Positions 48,012 to 56,603 of a DNA stretch of 64,000 nucleotides are shown in pieces (position 1 is the first letter of the stretch; every line of letters starts with the position of its first letter). The stretch spans positions 1,118,411-1,182,410 of the forward strand of contig JAAHFX010000002.1 in the NCBI GenBank assembly GCA_010672785.1, given 5' to 3'. The position numbers and the translations under genes were made by a program. Source of the DNA: Sphaerospermopsis sp. SIO1G1 (lineage in GTDB: Bacteria > Cyanobacteriota > Cyanobacteriia > Cyanobacteriales > Nostocaceae). The notes beneath the pieces were generated by a model. That model did not search any database and had not been told where the DNA came from. It worked only from the letters and a program-made list of their open reading frames with translations.

Positions 48012-48175
48012 CTGTCCGGCCCACCCCACAAGAGTTTCATGATTATGATTTGTACTTCATAGCAATTAAATCTGCTGTAAAGGTTTGAAGTATAAGTTTT
48101 TAACCCACATTCCACACCCTGCAAGAAAGCACCCTGCACCCTGCCTCTTCGCCTCCACAAACACGGCTGCAAATC

Positions 48176-48565
48176 CTAATTAGGACTCCAACAACCATGA
48201 GGTTGAAAAATTCCATTAAGTTGATTAACTTTGTCTGGTGTCATTAAGTACACCCAAGCCCAACCTAGAGATTCTCCGGTTGGCTGAAAAATTTTTATAT
48301 ATTCCCGTTGATAAAGATTCTCAGATACAGATTTACTGGGGTGATAGTCTTCTAAATCATCTAATGTTGGTAAAATTTGGGAGTCAGGAAAAGAGAGTAA
48401 GTAACCATGTACGTGATCATCTCCTGGTGTCATAGCAGGATAACCTACTGGGAGATGAAACAATTTACCGTATGCGATCGCTGGTTTTGCTGCTATCACA
48501 TAATTTTTACATAGATAATAATTAGATTCACCAGGTTTTAAAGTACCGTATACGAAGACATTCAT
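48176..48565 (-). CDS. Gamma-glutamylcyclotransferase-family protein
   Basis: A 129-residue protein with the GGCT/AIG2 fold. The substrate loop FVYGTLKPGESNY is at the N-terminus, and the acidic segment LDDLEDYHP near residues 70-78 supplies the general-base Glu candidate. It is likely to act on gamma-glutamyl amides, but the exact substrate is not determined by sequence. It is convergent with the sigma/anti-sigma genes. The length is normal. Confidence 0.9.
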   Translation of the reverse strand: MNVFVYGTLKPGESNYYLCKNYVIAAKPAIAYGKLFHLPVGYPAMTPGDDHVHGYLLSFPDSQILPTLDDLEDYHPSKSVSENLYQREYIKIFQPTGESLGWAWVYLMTPDKVNQLNGIFQPHGCWSPN

Positions 48566-49099
48566 GAGTGTAATTTCTCAATAACAGTAATTTTTTCCAC
48601 ACCCTAAATCCTGTCTTAACTTTAGCTCTCTTGTCACCCAGTCAGGTTTTAAAGAGTTAGTAATGTGAAAATTCAAATCTTTATTAGAGTTGGAGGAAGT
48701 AATTATTATTCTGATCACATTTTTTATTTTTATTAAATAACATTTATTAATTCATCTGTGTTTATCTGCGTAAATCCGCGTTTGATTATTTTCGATTTCT
48801 AAATTAATATTATTAAGTTTTTTAGTTTAAATATTTGAACCAATGTTGTTGGTTTTTGTAAGATGAGTGCGATCGCTCTATTTTTTTCTTGGTAACCTGA
48901 TGGCTAGAATAGTATAACTAGTTACATCAATAGTTTTTTAAATATATAGATAATTTTATTTCACCAGTCCGGGTTTTACAGTGATAGTATTTTATACTTG
49001 AGTTGGAGTTTCGCGCAGAGACGCTAAGGAGCTAAGACGCGAAGGAAGAGACAGTTTTCTGGTTGGGTATAAAAATTAAGTTTACGGGTGAAATTGAAC
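48566..49099. other. Intergenic region before the COP23 gene
   Basis: AT-rich, with the common TCTGTGTTTATCTGCGTAAA-like segment near 48760 and the TTCGCGCAGAGACGCTAAGG-like segment near 49010, both dispersed cyanobacterial words. One HIP1 site lies near 48868. No gene or RNA was recognised. Confidence 0.4.
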
Positions 49100-49618
49100 A
49101 TGAACAAAAGATTATCTATAACTTTTATTTCCGCATCTTTACTAGCTTTAGCTTCAACGCTAACATTCAGTCAACCTAGTTATGCGGGTGGTACTAAGTT
49201 TAAATGTCAAGTTCTGAATGGTGTACATCATACTTTTGCATACACTGAGGATGGGAAAAGATACGCAATTATGAAATACTTATCTACAGAATTTCCTCCA
49301 CCTTATACTCCCAAAAGACGTTGCATTGATATATCAAAACGATTTCAGAGAAGGTATGATAATGGTTTACTCAGAAAAGTTTCTTCTGGAACGGTGAATA
49401 ATCAAACTGTCATTTGTGCTGGAAGAAATGAAAATACGGTTTGTAATAATAACAATATTCTCTTTACTCTTGGAAAAGGTGCAAATGCAAAGAAAGTAGC
49501 TAACAAGTTATTTAATCGTCGTGCTTTAGCTACAGGTCAGATAGTCACTAACAATAGCGATCCAAATTATATCATGTTTGATTTTGATATTTATTTAAAC
49601 AGCTTGGAAAGTGAGTAA
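49100..49618 (+). CDS. COP23-domain exported protein
   Basis: A 172-residue protein with a signal peptide (ISASLLALASTLTFSQPSYA, likely cut after SYA). The mature part begins with KFKCQVLNG and holds four further Cys (RRCID, TVICAG, TVCNN) in the pattern of the COP23 (circadian oscillating protein) family of cyanobacteria. The function is unknown. GTG 49088 is an alternative start four codons upstream; ATG 49100 gives a more typical signal peptide. Confidence 0.82.
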   Translation: MNKRLSITFISASLLALASTLTFSQPSYAGGTKFKCQVLNGVHHTFAYTEDGKRYAIMKYLSTEFPPPYTPKRRCIDISKRFQRRYDNGLLRKVSSGTVNNQTVICAGRNENTVCNNNNILFTLGKGANAKKVANKLFNRRALATGQIVTNNSDPNYIMFDFDIYLNSLESE

Positions 49619-49641
49619 ATAATTAATAATTAACTATCCAA

Positions 49642-49707
49642 AGATCCCCGACTTATCACATTATTTGGTAATATGAATAGATAAAATATAATAGAAGTCG
49701 GGGATCT
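49642..49707. repeat. Inverted repeat with AGATCCCCGACTT ends
   Basis: AGATCCCCGACTT (49642-49654) and AAGTCGGGGATCT (49695-49707) are perfectly inverted around an AT-rich 40-base centre. This is a MITE-like element just before a toxin-antitoxin pair. A degenerate relative may lie around 320-430. Confidence 0.85.
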
Positions 49708-49769
49708 AAAATCCTGGAAATCCTTTTACAATGGAAATGTCATTTATTAATGTATGAAGTAGTATAACC

Positions 49770-50018
49770 ATGAAATTATCTATTCCTGACTCTGTTATAA
49801 CTGCAATTAGACTACCAGAACAGCGCATAGAACAAGAATTATTGATTGAATTAGCAGTGAGTCTATATTCTCAACAAATTTTATCCTTTGGTAAGGCCAG
49901 AGAATTAGCGGGTATGGGTAAGTATGAATTTGGTAAATTATTAGGAGAGAGAAAAATTAACAGACATTATGGACTAGAAGAATTGGAGGATGATTTAATT
50001 TATGCTGGTGGTGAGTAA
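49770..50018 (+). CDS. UPF0175-family antitoxin
   Basis: An 82-residue UPF0175 protein. The family signature is a helical segment with QQILSFGKARELAGMGKYEFGKLLGER near residues 36-62, resembling a helix-turn-helix. These proteins commonly sit before a PIN-like DUF3368 gene and act as antitoxins. The stop overlaps the next start by 17 bases, so translation is coupled. Confidence 0.88.
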   Translation: MKLSIPDSVITAIRLPEQRIEQELLIELAVSLYSQQILSFGKARELAGMGKYEFGKLLGERKINRHYGLEELEDDLIYAGGE

Positions 50019-50490
50019 TACTTCGCCAATTTTAAACTTGGCAATTATTGGTAGGTTGGATTTATTGCGTGAACAATTTGATAAAATTTTAATACCAAAA
50101 GCTGTACTAGAAGAATTGCGGGTTGATGAAGTTTTACCAGGTTCTCAAGAATTACGTAAAGCTTTAGAAATAGGATGGTTAGAATTACAAACAGTAAATA
50201 ATCAATCTCTAGTGCAACTTTTACAAAGAGATTTAGATAGAGGAGAGTCAGAAGCAATAGCACTTGCACTAACTTTGAATGCTGATAAGATTATTTTAGA
50301 TGAACGAGATGGAAGAAAAATTGCTAAAGATTTAGGTTTACAAGTTATAGGTATTCTCGGTGTTATTATACGTGCAGCGAATGATGGTCAGATATCTTCT
50401 TTATCTGATGTGATTAACCAATTACATGAAGAAGCTGGTTTTCTTATTTCACCAAGTTTATTAACTCAGATTCTTAATCAAGAGACATAA
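50002..50490 (+). CDS. DUF3368 PIN-like toxin
   Basis: A 162-residue PIN-fold protein. The acidic sites of PIN RNases are partly visible: SNTSP near the start (Asn where many PIN domains have Asp), DRGESEAIALAL in the middle and LDERDGRKIAKDLG later. DUF3368 proteins pair with UPF0175 antitoxins; the toxin activity is presumed to be RNase. It overlaps the antitoxin gene by 17 bases and ends four bases before the protease gene. Confidence 0.86.
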   Translation: MLVVSNTSPILNLAIIGRLDLLREQFDKILIPKAVLEELRVDEVLPGSQELRKALEIGWLELQTVNNQSLVQLLQRDLDRGESEAIALALTLNADKIILDERDGRKIAKDLGLQVIGILGVIIRAANDGQISSLSDVINQLHEEAGFLISPSLLTQILNQET

Positions 50491-50494
50491 TATT

Positions 50495-51991
50495 ATGCTA
50501 TACAAATACACTATCCCCACCCTATTTATTCTCTCATCAATTACCCTCTCCCAAACTGCAACTGCACAGGGTTTAGATTGCAAACCAGAAATAGATGCAA
50601 TCGGTGAAAAAATCACGGTTTTAATAGATAACGGAAAAAACACAGGTTCAGGAACTTTAGTTAAAAAAGAAGGGAGTCTTTACACAGTTCTCACATCTTT
50701 TCATAACTTCAGAGATTCCAATTTAAAATATACAGTTGTCACCCATGATGGACAGCGTTATTCTCCTAATGTCAGAAATATCAAACCTTTGGGAAATGAT
50801 GTAGATTTAGCAGTTGTTAAATTTAGAAGTAACAAAGATTATGAGATTGCCCAAATTGGCAACTCTGATAATTTAAAACGTCGGGATAATATTTATGTAG
50901 CTGGGTTTTTAGGGAAAACTGGGACAATTCCTATCCCTACCTATGATTGTTTTGATGGTCAAGTTTCAGCTAATGCTAAACAGGTAAAAGTTAGTGGTGG
51001 TTATAATTTAATTTATTCTAATCCTGCTGTGGGGGGAATGAGTGGTGGACCGGTTTTAAATCAAAAGGGTGAATTGATAGGTATTCATGGCCGGGGTGAT
51101 GGATATGAAAATCAAAATATTGATAGATATGCAGGTGTTCCTATTAATATTTATGTGCAGTTAGCAGCAGGAAATACTCGTCAAATTCCTAAAATTTCTC
51201 AACCACGTCAATTGACTGCTGATGATTATTTTGCTTTGGGTTTCAGTAAAGGAGAGAAAGGTGATTATGGTGGTGCAATTGTAGCTTATAATAATGTTAT
51301 TCAACTTAATCCTAAATATGCTATTGCTTACAACAACCGGGGATATGCTTATGATGAATTAGGAAAATATGAAAGAGCAATTCAAGATTACAACCAAGCT
51401 ATTCAACTTAATCCTAAATATGCTATTGCTTACAACAACCGGGGAATTTCTTATAATAATTTAGGAAAATATGAAAGAGCAATTCAAGATTACAACCAAG
51501 CTATTAAACTTAATCCTAAAGATGCTATTGCTTACAACAACCGGGGAAATTCTTATAGGAGGTTAGGAAAACATGAAAGAGCGATAGCAGATTTAAACCA
51601 AGCTATTAAACTTAATCCTAAATATGCTTATGCTTACAACAACCGGGGAAATTATTATAATAATTTAGGAAAATATGAAAGAGCAATTCAAGATTACAAC
51701 CAAGCTATTAAATTTAATCCTAAATATGCTATTGCTTACAACAACCGGGGATATGCTTATAATAATTTAGGAAAATATGAAAGAGCAATTCAAGATTACA
51801 ACCAAGCTATTAAACTTAATCCTAAAAATGCTAATGCTTACTACAACCGGGGAAATTCTTATAATAAGTTAGGAAAGAAATTTCAAGCTATATCTGACTT
51901 TCGTAAAGCAGCAAAATTATATCAGCAACAGGGTCAACAAAAATATTATCAAGATGCTTTGGATAGAATTAGAGAATTACAATCAAGGTGA
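50495..51991 (+). CDS. Trypsin-like serine protease with TPR repeats, exported
   Basis: A 498-residue protein with a signal peptide (about 1-25, cut near TATA). The protease domain (about 35-225) keeps the triad: His in TSFHNF, Asp in NDVDLAVVKF and Ser in GGMSGGPVLN. From about 245 to the end it has seven TPR units. Six of them are nearly identical at 34 residues (for example AYNNRGYAYDELGKYERAIQ), matching six DNA repeats of 102 bp. It is probably periplasmic. It starts four bases after the DUF3368 toxin gene. Confidence 0.9.
   Translation: MLYKYTIPTLFILSSITLSQTATAQGLDCKPEIDAIGEKITVLIDNGKNTGSGTLVKKEGSLYTVLTSFHNFRDSNLKYTVVTHDGQRYSPNVRNIKPLGNDVDLAVVKFRSNKDYEIAQIGNSDNLKRRDNIYVAGFLGKTGTIPIPTYDCFDGQVSANAKQVKVSGGYNLIYSNPAVGGMSGGPVLNQKGELIGIHGRGDGYENQNIDRYAGVPINIYVQLAAGNTRQIPKISQPRQLTADDYFALGFSKGEKGDYGGAIVAYNNVIQLNPKYAIAYNNRGYAYDELGKYERAIQDYNQAIQLNPKYAIAYNNRGISYNNLGKYERAIQDYNQAIKLNPKDAIAYNNRGNSYRRLGKHERAIADLNQAIKLNPKYAYAYNNRGNYYNNLGKYERAIQDYNQAIKFNPKYAIAYNNRGYAYNNLGKYERAIQDYNQAIKLNPKNANAYYNRGNSYNKLGKKFQAISDFRKAAKLYQQQGQQKYYQDALDRIRELQSR
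51308..51919 (+). repeat. 102-bp tandem repeats coding for TPR units
   Basis: Units start AATCCTAAATATGC at 51308, 51410, 51512, 51614, 51716 and 51818. Each is 102 bases, equal to one 34-residue TPR motif. Their high DNA identity indicates recent expansion or gene conversion, so copy number may vary between strains. Confidence 0.92.
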
Positions 51992-52172
51992 TTTTGTCAG
52001 AATCAGGATTTCCAGGATGTGAGGATTTACAGGATGTTTGATTTTTCCAATCTTGATAATTTCAGGATTTATTAGATGTTTAATTTTTCCACATTGACTG
52101 AAGTTGTGAAAATTAATGTTATGATTTTGGTAGGAAATATTGCTACTATTGAATAAAACATAGGACTAATTT

Positions 52173-52454
52173 ATGGCTAATGTCGAAAAAATTAGCATTG
52201 CTCTTACTCCAGAAATGGCAGCCTTAGTACGCGATGCAGTAAAATCTGGTGAGTATGCCAGCAGCAGTGAAATTGTGCGTGAAGCATTACGAGATTGGAA
52301 ATATAAGCGAACCATACAAGCAAAAAATATTGATGAAATTTATAGCTTATGGCAAGAAGGTATTAATAGTGGAAGTGGAAAATATGCAAATATAGAAGAT
52401 ATTAAACTAGAGGCACGTCAGCGTTTAAAGCAAATTTCAGACAAGGATGTGTAA
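52173..52454 (+). CDS. parD: ParD-like ribbon-helix-helix antitoxin
   Basis: A 93-residue antitoxin. The ribbon-helix-helix DNA-binding part is residues 1-45 (ISIALTPEMAALVRDAVKSG, SSSEIVREALRDW), and the C-terminal half wraps the toxin. It is followed immediately by the parE gene with no gap. A damaged relative lies at 54081-54332, including its upstream sequence. Confidence 0.9.
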   Translation: MANVEKISIALTPEMAALVRDAVKSGEYASSSEIVREALRDWKYKRTIQAKNIDEIYSLWQEGINSGSGKYANIEDIKLEARQRLKQISDKDV

Positions 52455-52745
52455 TTGATGACATCCCTTATTCGTACTGCTCAAGCGGAAGAGGATTTAA
52501 TTGAAATCTGGTTGTATATTGCTACTGACAATAGTCAAGTAGTAGCTGATAGAATAATTGACCAGATAGATGCAAAATGCCAAATATTGGCTAAAAATCC
52601 TGGAATTGGTCAAGCAAGACCTGATATTGCACCTGAACTACGCTATTTTCCTGTAGGTAGCTATCTTATACTTTATCGTGAAATTACTAATGGGATAGAA
52701 GTGGTGCGTGTTGTACATGGTGCAAGGAATTTACCAAACATATAA
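52455..52745 (+). CDS. parE: ParE-like toxin
   Basis: A 96-residue RelE/ParE-fold protein (LIRTAQAEEDLIEIWLYIAT at the start, CQILAKNPGIGQARPDI, and YLILYREITNGIEVVRVVHGARN at the end). ParE toxins act on DNA gyrase, RelE members on mRNA; this sequence looks more like ParE. It starts directly after the parD stop, so the pair is one operon. Confidence 0.9.
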   Translation: MMTSLIRTAQAEEDLIEIWLYIATDNSQVVADRIIDQIDAKCQILAKNPGIGQARPDIAPELRYFPVGSYLILYREITNGIEVVRVVHGARNLPNI

Positions 52746-52939
52746 AATTATGATTTGATGTCTGAAAAATTAGCTGTTGTGTGGTGAATGAAAAAAGAGA
52801 GTGATAAAGAGAGTGATTTTGATATTTCCAGGAATTACCCATTAGACATCTCTGAAAAAGATGGTAGAGAAGTTCCATGGAACGTCTCTACAAGGGTTCT
52901 GGAAAATGCATATTTAATTTCCACCAGATGTCTATTGTC

Positions 52940-53010
52940 ATAAAAAGTGAAGATTTGAGATTGCTTCCTTACCTCGCAATGACACTATCTAAACTGGAGC
53001 GTAAATTCTG
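52940..53010 (-). repeat. Degenerate inverted copy of the AGGACTTACGC element
   Basis: TTTGAGATTGCTTCCTTACC and the following TCGCAATGACA match the inner part of the elements at 10123 and 12931 on the opposite strand; the ends have decayed. It lies before the second protease gene. Confidence 0.65.
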
Positions 53011-53032
53011 ATTTCCTTAAACAACAAAGAAA

Positions 53033-53839
53033 GTGAGTAAACAACCACCAGATATTCGAGATATTTGGAAACGACTTGATTTTAACCCCATTAAATTGAT
53101 AACTTGTGTGGGTGGATTATCTGTATTACTTTTAACCTTCCATATCGGATTTAACGTTAACGCAAAAAACACAAACAACGAAACTCAAACATCCATCACC
53201 CAACTTTCCCCCATTCAACTACAACAACAAGCAGCAGCAATTACCGTGAAAGTCATCTCTACAAACTTTCTTGGTTCAGGAATTTTACTTAAACAACAAG
53301 ATAATATTTACACCATTTTAACCAACGCCCACGTTTTAGCAGCAGACGAACCACCTTATAAAATAGTTACTCCAGATGGTCAAGAACATCAAGCCGAAGT
53401 ATTAAAAAAACCAGAATGGGAAAAATACGATTTAGCAACTTTGACATTTTCCAGTCAGATAAACTATTCCGTTGCAGTCATGGGAGAAAAACCCAACCCA
53501 GGAGATGAAGTATTGGTAGTTGGTTTTCCCGTTAATCAAGCAAATAACACCGCCAAAAATTTAACCTTCACCACCGGAAACATCTCCCTGATTTTAGATA
53601 AAGCATTAGAGGGAGGATATCAAATAGGATACACCAACCAACTCGACAAAGGCATGAGCGGGGGAGCGTTATTAAACAACAGAGGTGAATTGATAGGTGT
53701 CAACGGAATGCACGCTTACCCAATTTGGGATATTCCCTCGGTATTTATAGATGGTACACCAGCAGTTGACACATTACATCAAAAAATAATTAAATTGAGT
53801 TGGGCTGTACCTATAAAAAAACTCCAAACCTCTCCTTAA
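53033..53839 (+). CDS. Trypsin-like serine protease, membrane-anchored
   Basis: A 268-residue protease. Residues about 21-38 (CVGGLSVLLLTFHIGFNV) form a membrane anchor or signal, then a trypsin-like domain with the triad His in LTNAHV, Asp in KYDLATLTF and Ser in KGMSGGALLN. It is a paralog of the protease part of 50495-51991, but without TPR units. It starts with GTG; no better ATG fits. It is probably periplasmic. Confidence 0.88.
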   Translation: MSKQPPDIRDIWKRLDFNPIKLITCVGGLSVLLLTFHIGFNVNAKNTNNETQTSITQLSPIQLQQQAAAITVKVISTNFLGSGILLKQQDNIYTILTNAHVLAADEPPYKIVTPDGQEHQAEVLKKPEWEKYDLATLTFSSQINYSVAVMGEKPNPGDEVLVVGFPVNQANNTAKNLTFTTGNISLILDKALEGGYQIGYTNQLDKGMSGGALLNNRGELIGVNGMHAYPIWDIPSVFIDGTPAVDTLHQKIIKLSWAVPIKKLQTSP

Positions 53840-53879
53840 CTCCTCTCTGCGTCTCTGCGACTCTGCGTGAGATAAATAA

Positions 53880-53960
53880 ATATTTTTTGTCAGAAACGGC
53901 TAACGCCAAGCTTCGCTAACAGGATTTTCAGGATTTAAGGATGTACAGGATGTTTAATTT
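53880..53960. repeat. Dispersed AGGATTTCAGGATG-type repeats
   Basis: The words GATTTTCAGGATTTAAGGAT and GTACAGGATG recur around 52000-52080, here, and inverted at 54340-54440 (AATCCTGGAAATCCTGATTC). These scattered direct and inverted copies surround the two parD-type genes and may have driven rearrangement. Confidence 0.75.
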
Positions 53961-54080
53961 TTGATTGGATATTCTGAGTCAGAGACTCGAGTTTTGCATT
54001 CCCAGTCTGAGACTAGGAACGAGGAATAATGATTTTGGTAGGAAATATTGTTAACATAGAGTGAAATTGAGGATTAATTT

Positions 54081-54332
54081 ATGGATGAGTTGGAAAAAAT
54101 TAACATTGCTCTGACTCCAGAAATGGTAAGTTGTTTATGGCAACAAGGTGTTGATAGTGGAAGTGGGAAATATGTAAATATAGAAAATATTAAACTAGAA
54201 GCACGTCAGCGTTTACAGCAGATTTCAGAAAACATTGCAGCATTTCAAGAACTTCAAACAATCTGTCAAGAAGAAGATTATTATTTAGAAATTCCTGCTC
54301 GTCAAAATCGTTCTAATCCTTTTCATGAATAA
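54081..54332 (+). pseudogene. Damaged parD paralog with internal deletion
   Basis: An 83-codon open frame. Its first 15 residues (LEKINIALTPEMV) and residues 17-47 (SLWQ-like: CLWQQGVDSGSGKYVNIENI, then LEARQRLQQISE) match ParD at 52173, but about 38 residues between them are missing, including the second DNA-binding helix. The last 33 residues (NIAAFQELQTICQEEDYY onwards) are unrelated to ParD. Upstream bases 54028-54080 also match those before parD. No toxin gene follows. It is probably a relic, though the frame is intact and it could be expressed. Confidence 0.75.
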
Positions 54333-54339
54333 CACAATC

Positions 54340-54440
54340 CTGTACATCCTTAAATCCTGGAAATCCTGATTCTGACAAATAAAAATCCTGGAAATATTTA
54401 AATCCTGGAAATCCTGATTCTGACAAGAAAATCCTGGAAA
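54340..54440. repeat. AATCCTGGAAATCCTGATTC repeats
   Basis: At least three copies or part-copies of the ATCCTGGAAAT and CCTGATTCTGACAA words occur, in inverted orientation to those near 52000 and 53920. Confidence 0.75.
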
Positions 54441-54493
54441 TAAAGATATTCCCAGTTATATAAAAAATGTTGGGTTTCGTTTCTCAACCCAAC

Positions 54494-54928
54494 CTACGTT
54501 ATATTTTCCATATAATTAACTAAATCATCTACTTGAGTGAAATCTAACAAATCTTCCGCCAAATCTTCCAATTGAGTTAATGCTAAATTCGGTAATTGCT
54601 GTTCTATTTTCACCGGAATATTACCAAACCGACGTTTCAATAAACGGATAATTAACTGTAACGCTTCACCCTTTTTACCTTTTAACTCACCTTTGAGTAA
54701 AATATCTTGATAAATTACAGACTCTTCCATAATATCCTCCCGAAAAAGTTGTGTCAGCAAACCTCTATCAAATCTTAACCCAGCTAAAAGTTGTGTACAA
54801 ACAGAAATATTTTCTCGTACAGTTCTAGATTCAATCATACCCACAGCACCCGCAACTTGAGTTAACAAATTTTCTGCGGAGTCGGTTTTTGCTAAAGTTG
54901 CTAATGGTAAGAGTGCAGGGTTATATAG
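54494..54928 (-). pseudogene. 3' remnant of a Rpn/DUF4351-type nuclease gene
   Basis: The open frame gives about 145 C-terminal residues: LYNPALLPLATLAKTDSAEN, then GAVGMIESRTVRENI, EDIMEESVIYQDILLKGE and a DUF4351-type end (LEDLAEDLLDFTQVDDLVNY). Full members start with a PD-(D/E)xK nuclease domain of about 150 residues that is missing here. The homology stops near 54928, where a plus-strand antitoxin-like fragment begins, so a deletion joined the two. It is probably non-functional. Confidence 0.75.
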
Positions 54929-55065
54929 ATAATTTAACCATAGAAGAAAAAATCGAATTAAGTAATTATTTAAACAAGCAAATTCAAGAACAACAAACTA
55001 AAACTAAACCCAAGAATTTAGTTGAATCATTTCAAAACTCTCCTTTGGTGGGGATAGTATTGTAG
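54913..55065 (+). pseudogene. C-terminal fragment of an antitoxin-like gene
   Basis: The plus frame codes for NLTIEEKIELSNYLNKQIQE followed by a Lys-rich stretch and LVESFQNSPLVGIVL, which looks like the end of a small cyanobacterial antitoxin (helix plus toxin-binding tail). The 5' part is missing; only a weak GTG (54913) is available. The stop TAG (55063-55065) lies inside the left end of the adjacent inverted-repeat element. Confidence 0.5.
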
Positions 55066-55140
55066 GGTGTGTTAGAACGAAGTTCATAACGCACAGTTAT
55101 CAGTGGTTTGGTGCGTTACGTTGACGCTAACACACCCTAC
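55062..55140. repeat. MITE-like inverted repeat (GTAGGGTGTG ends), second copy
   Basis: A 79-bp element with ends GTAGGGTGTGTTAG and CTAACACACCCTAC, related to 24251-24329. Its right end contains the stop codon of the kinase gene (55137-55139 on the minus strand) and its left end the stop of the plus-strand fragment. Confidence 0.88.
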
Positions 55141-56603
55141 TTAATTGCAACAGATTTAATGGTCGTTTCTGCGGTTTTTAAAAACTTATCAAAGTCATCT
55201 TTCGTTGCTGAATAGCTAATTTCATAGGCTATATTATTATTCAATGTCATCACATACATATTTTTAATTTCCTCATTATCAAATTCACCTGTAGCGATAA
55301 TTTTCATACCTCTTTTATTTAAAAAATAGGTGTCTTGGATATTTACAACTTTTCCTGATTCCATATTATTTTCTATTTGTTTGACATTTTCATCTCGCAA
55401 CTCTTCTAGAGTTCCTGAAAATTGATAACGTCTGACAATGATTTTTGTTTTGGTTTCTGGTTGATTTAAACTTAAAAACTTGCCAGTAAATGCGTTTGGT
55501 GTGTTATCTGGATTCCAACATTCTGGATATTTAAGACTTATTTGATTTTCATTACTTTGATAGGTAGTTAGTTTTCCACCACATTCTGAAATACTACGGT
55601 TAAACAATACAAACACAATAATTCCTGAAACTATAAATAATCCGATAAGTGATATTTTCAGCAGTAAAAGTTGCGGTTTCGGTTTCGGTTGTGGTTGCGG
55701 TTGCGGTTGCGGTTGCGGTTGTGGTTGCGGTTGTGGTTGTGGTTGTGGTTGTGGTTGTGGTTGTGATATTTCTCGTAATGCAATTAATGCTTTTGCTGCA
55801 CTATTATAACGGTCAGCATAATGATACTCTACCATTTGATCTAAAATATCACCAAATTGATCACTGACTCTAACAAAATTACGCCAAATTAATTTGTTGT
55901 CCTGATTCCGTTCTAACTCTGTAGGATGTATTCCTGTTAATGCTTGAATACCAATCATTCCTACTGCATAAATATCACTACTTAACTTAGGGTTTCCTTT
56001 TTCTTGTTCTGGTGGGGTATATCCTGGAGTTCCAATAATTGTGGGGTTTATTGGTGTTTGATTTCCTAATTGTTGAGTGCTGATTTTTTTAACTGCACCA
56101 AAATCAATGATGACTATTTGATTATCTGTTTCTCTTCTTCTAATATTACTAGGTTTTAAATCACGATGGATTACGGGTTCTTCACGTTGTTGAATTGCTT
56201 CTAAAACTTTAAGTATTTCTATTAATAATTTAATGACAAAATCTTCGCTGATAGGAACACCTATCGGTAATTCTTGAGAGATATCATGTCCGGGAATAAA
56301 TTCTTGAACTATGAAAAAATCTTGATTCTCGTGGGGATATGCTAACAGTCTTGGTATTTGATCATGGTTACCTAATTCTTGCAATATCGTTGCTTCTCTT
56401 TCAAATAATTCCTCCGCTTTTTTTAATAGTTCTGGTTCTTGATTGATAGGTGTAAAATGCTTTACGACACACTGTAGTTGACCAGGAGGCTTTAAAACGT
56501 TTGCTAAATAGGTAGTTCCAAAACCACCTTCTCCTAGTTTTTTAGTAATTTTATACCGTTCTTTTATAATTCTACCGATCATCGGATTAATTAGACCAGT
56601 CAT
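55137..56603 (-). CDS. Membrane Ser/Thr protein kinase with Gln-Pro linker and extracytoplasmic domain
   Basis: A 488-residue protein. The kinase domain (about 10-275) is intact: LGEGGFGTTYLA, CVVKHF, IHRDLKPSNI, IIDFGAVKK. A (QP)n stretch of some 12 units (about 280-305) follows, then a membrane helix (about 313-333). The last 150 residues form an extracytoplasmic domain (ISLKYPECW near its start) resembling PsbP-like lipid- or protein-binding folds. This suggests signal sensing outside and phosphorylation inside. Its stop codon lies in the neighbouring inverted-repeat element, so the natural C-terminus may have been changed. Confidence 0.9.
   Translation of the reverse strand: MTGLINPMIGRIIKERYKITKKLGEGGFGTTYLANVLKPPGQLQCVVKHFTPINQEPELLKKAEELFEREATILQELGNHDQIPRLLAYPHENQDFFIVQEFIPGHDISQELPIGVPISEDFVIKLLIEILKVLEAIQQREEPVIHRDLKPSNIRRRETDNQIVIIDFGAVKKISTQQLGNQTPINPTIIGTPGYTPPEQEKGNPKLSSDIYAVGMIGIQALTGIHPTELERNQDNKLIWRNFVRVSDQFGDILDQMVEYHYADRYNSAAKALIALREISQPQPQPQPQPQPQPQPQPQPQPQPQPKPKPQLLLLKISLIGLFIVSGIIVFVLFNRSISECGGKLTTYQSNENQISLKYPECWNPDNTPNAFTGKFLSLNQPETKTKIIVRRYQFSGTLEELRDENVKQIENNMESGKVVNIQDTYFLNKRGMKIIATGEFDNEEIKNMYVMTLNNNIAYEISYSATKDDFDKFLKTAETTIKSVAIK
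55675..55764. repeat. Hexanucleotide repeat GGTTGC/GGTTGT
   Basis: About 13 GGTTGC/GGTTGT-type units inside the kinase gene code for the Gln-Pro linker on the minus strand. As the unit is six bases, changes in copy number keep the reading frame. Confidence 0.92.

Noticed and set aside
55649..55867. Valine-rich open frame on the plus strand
   Set aside because: It is the antisense reading of the hexanucleotide Gln-Pro repeat in the kinase gene.
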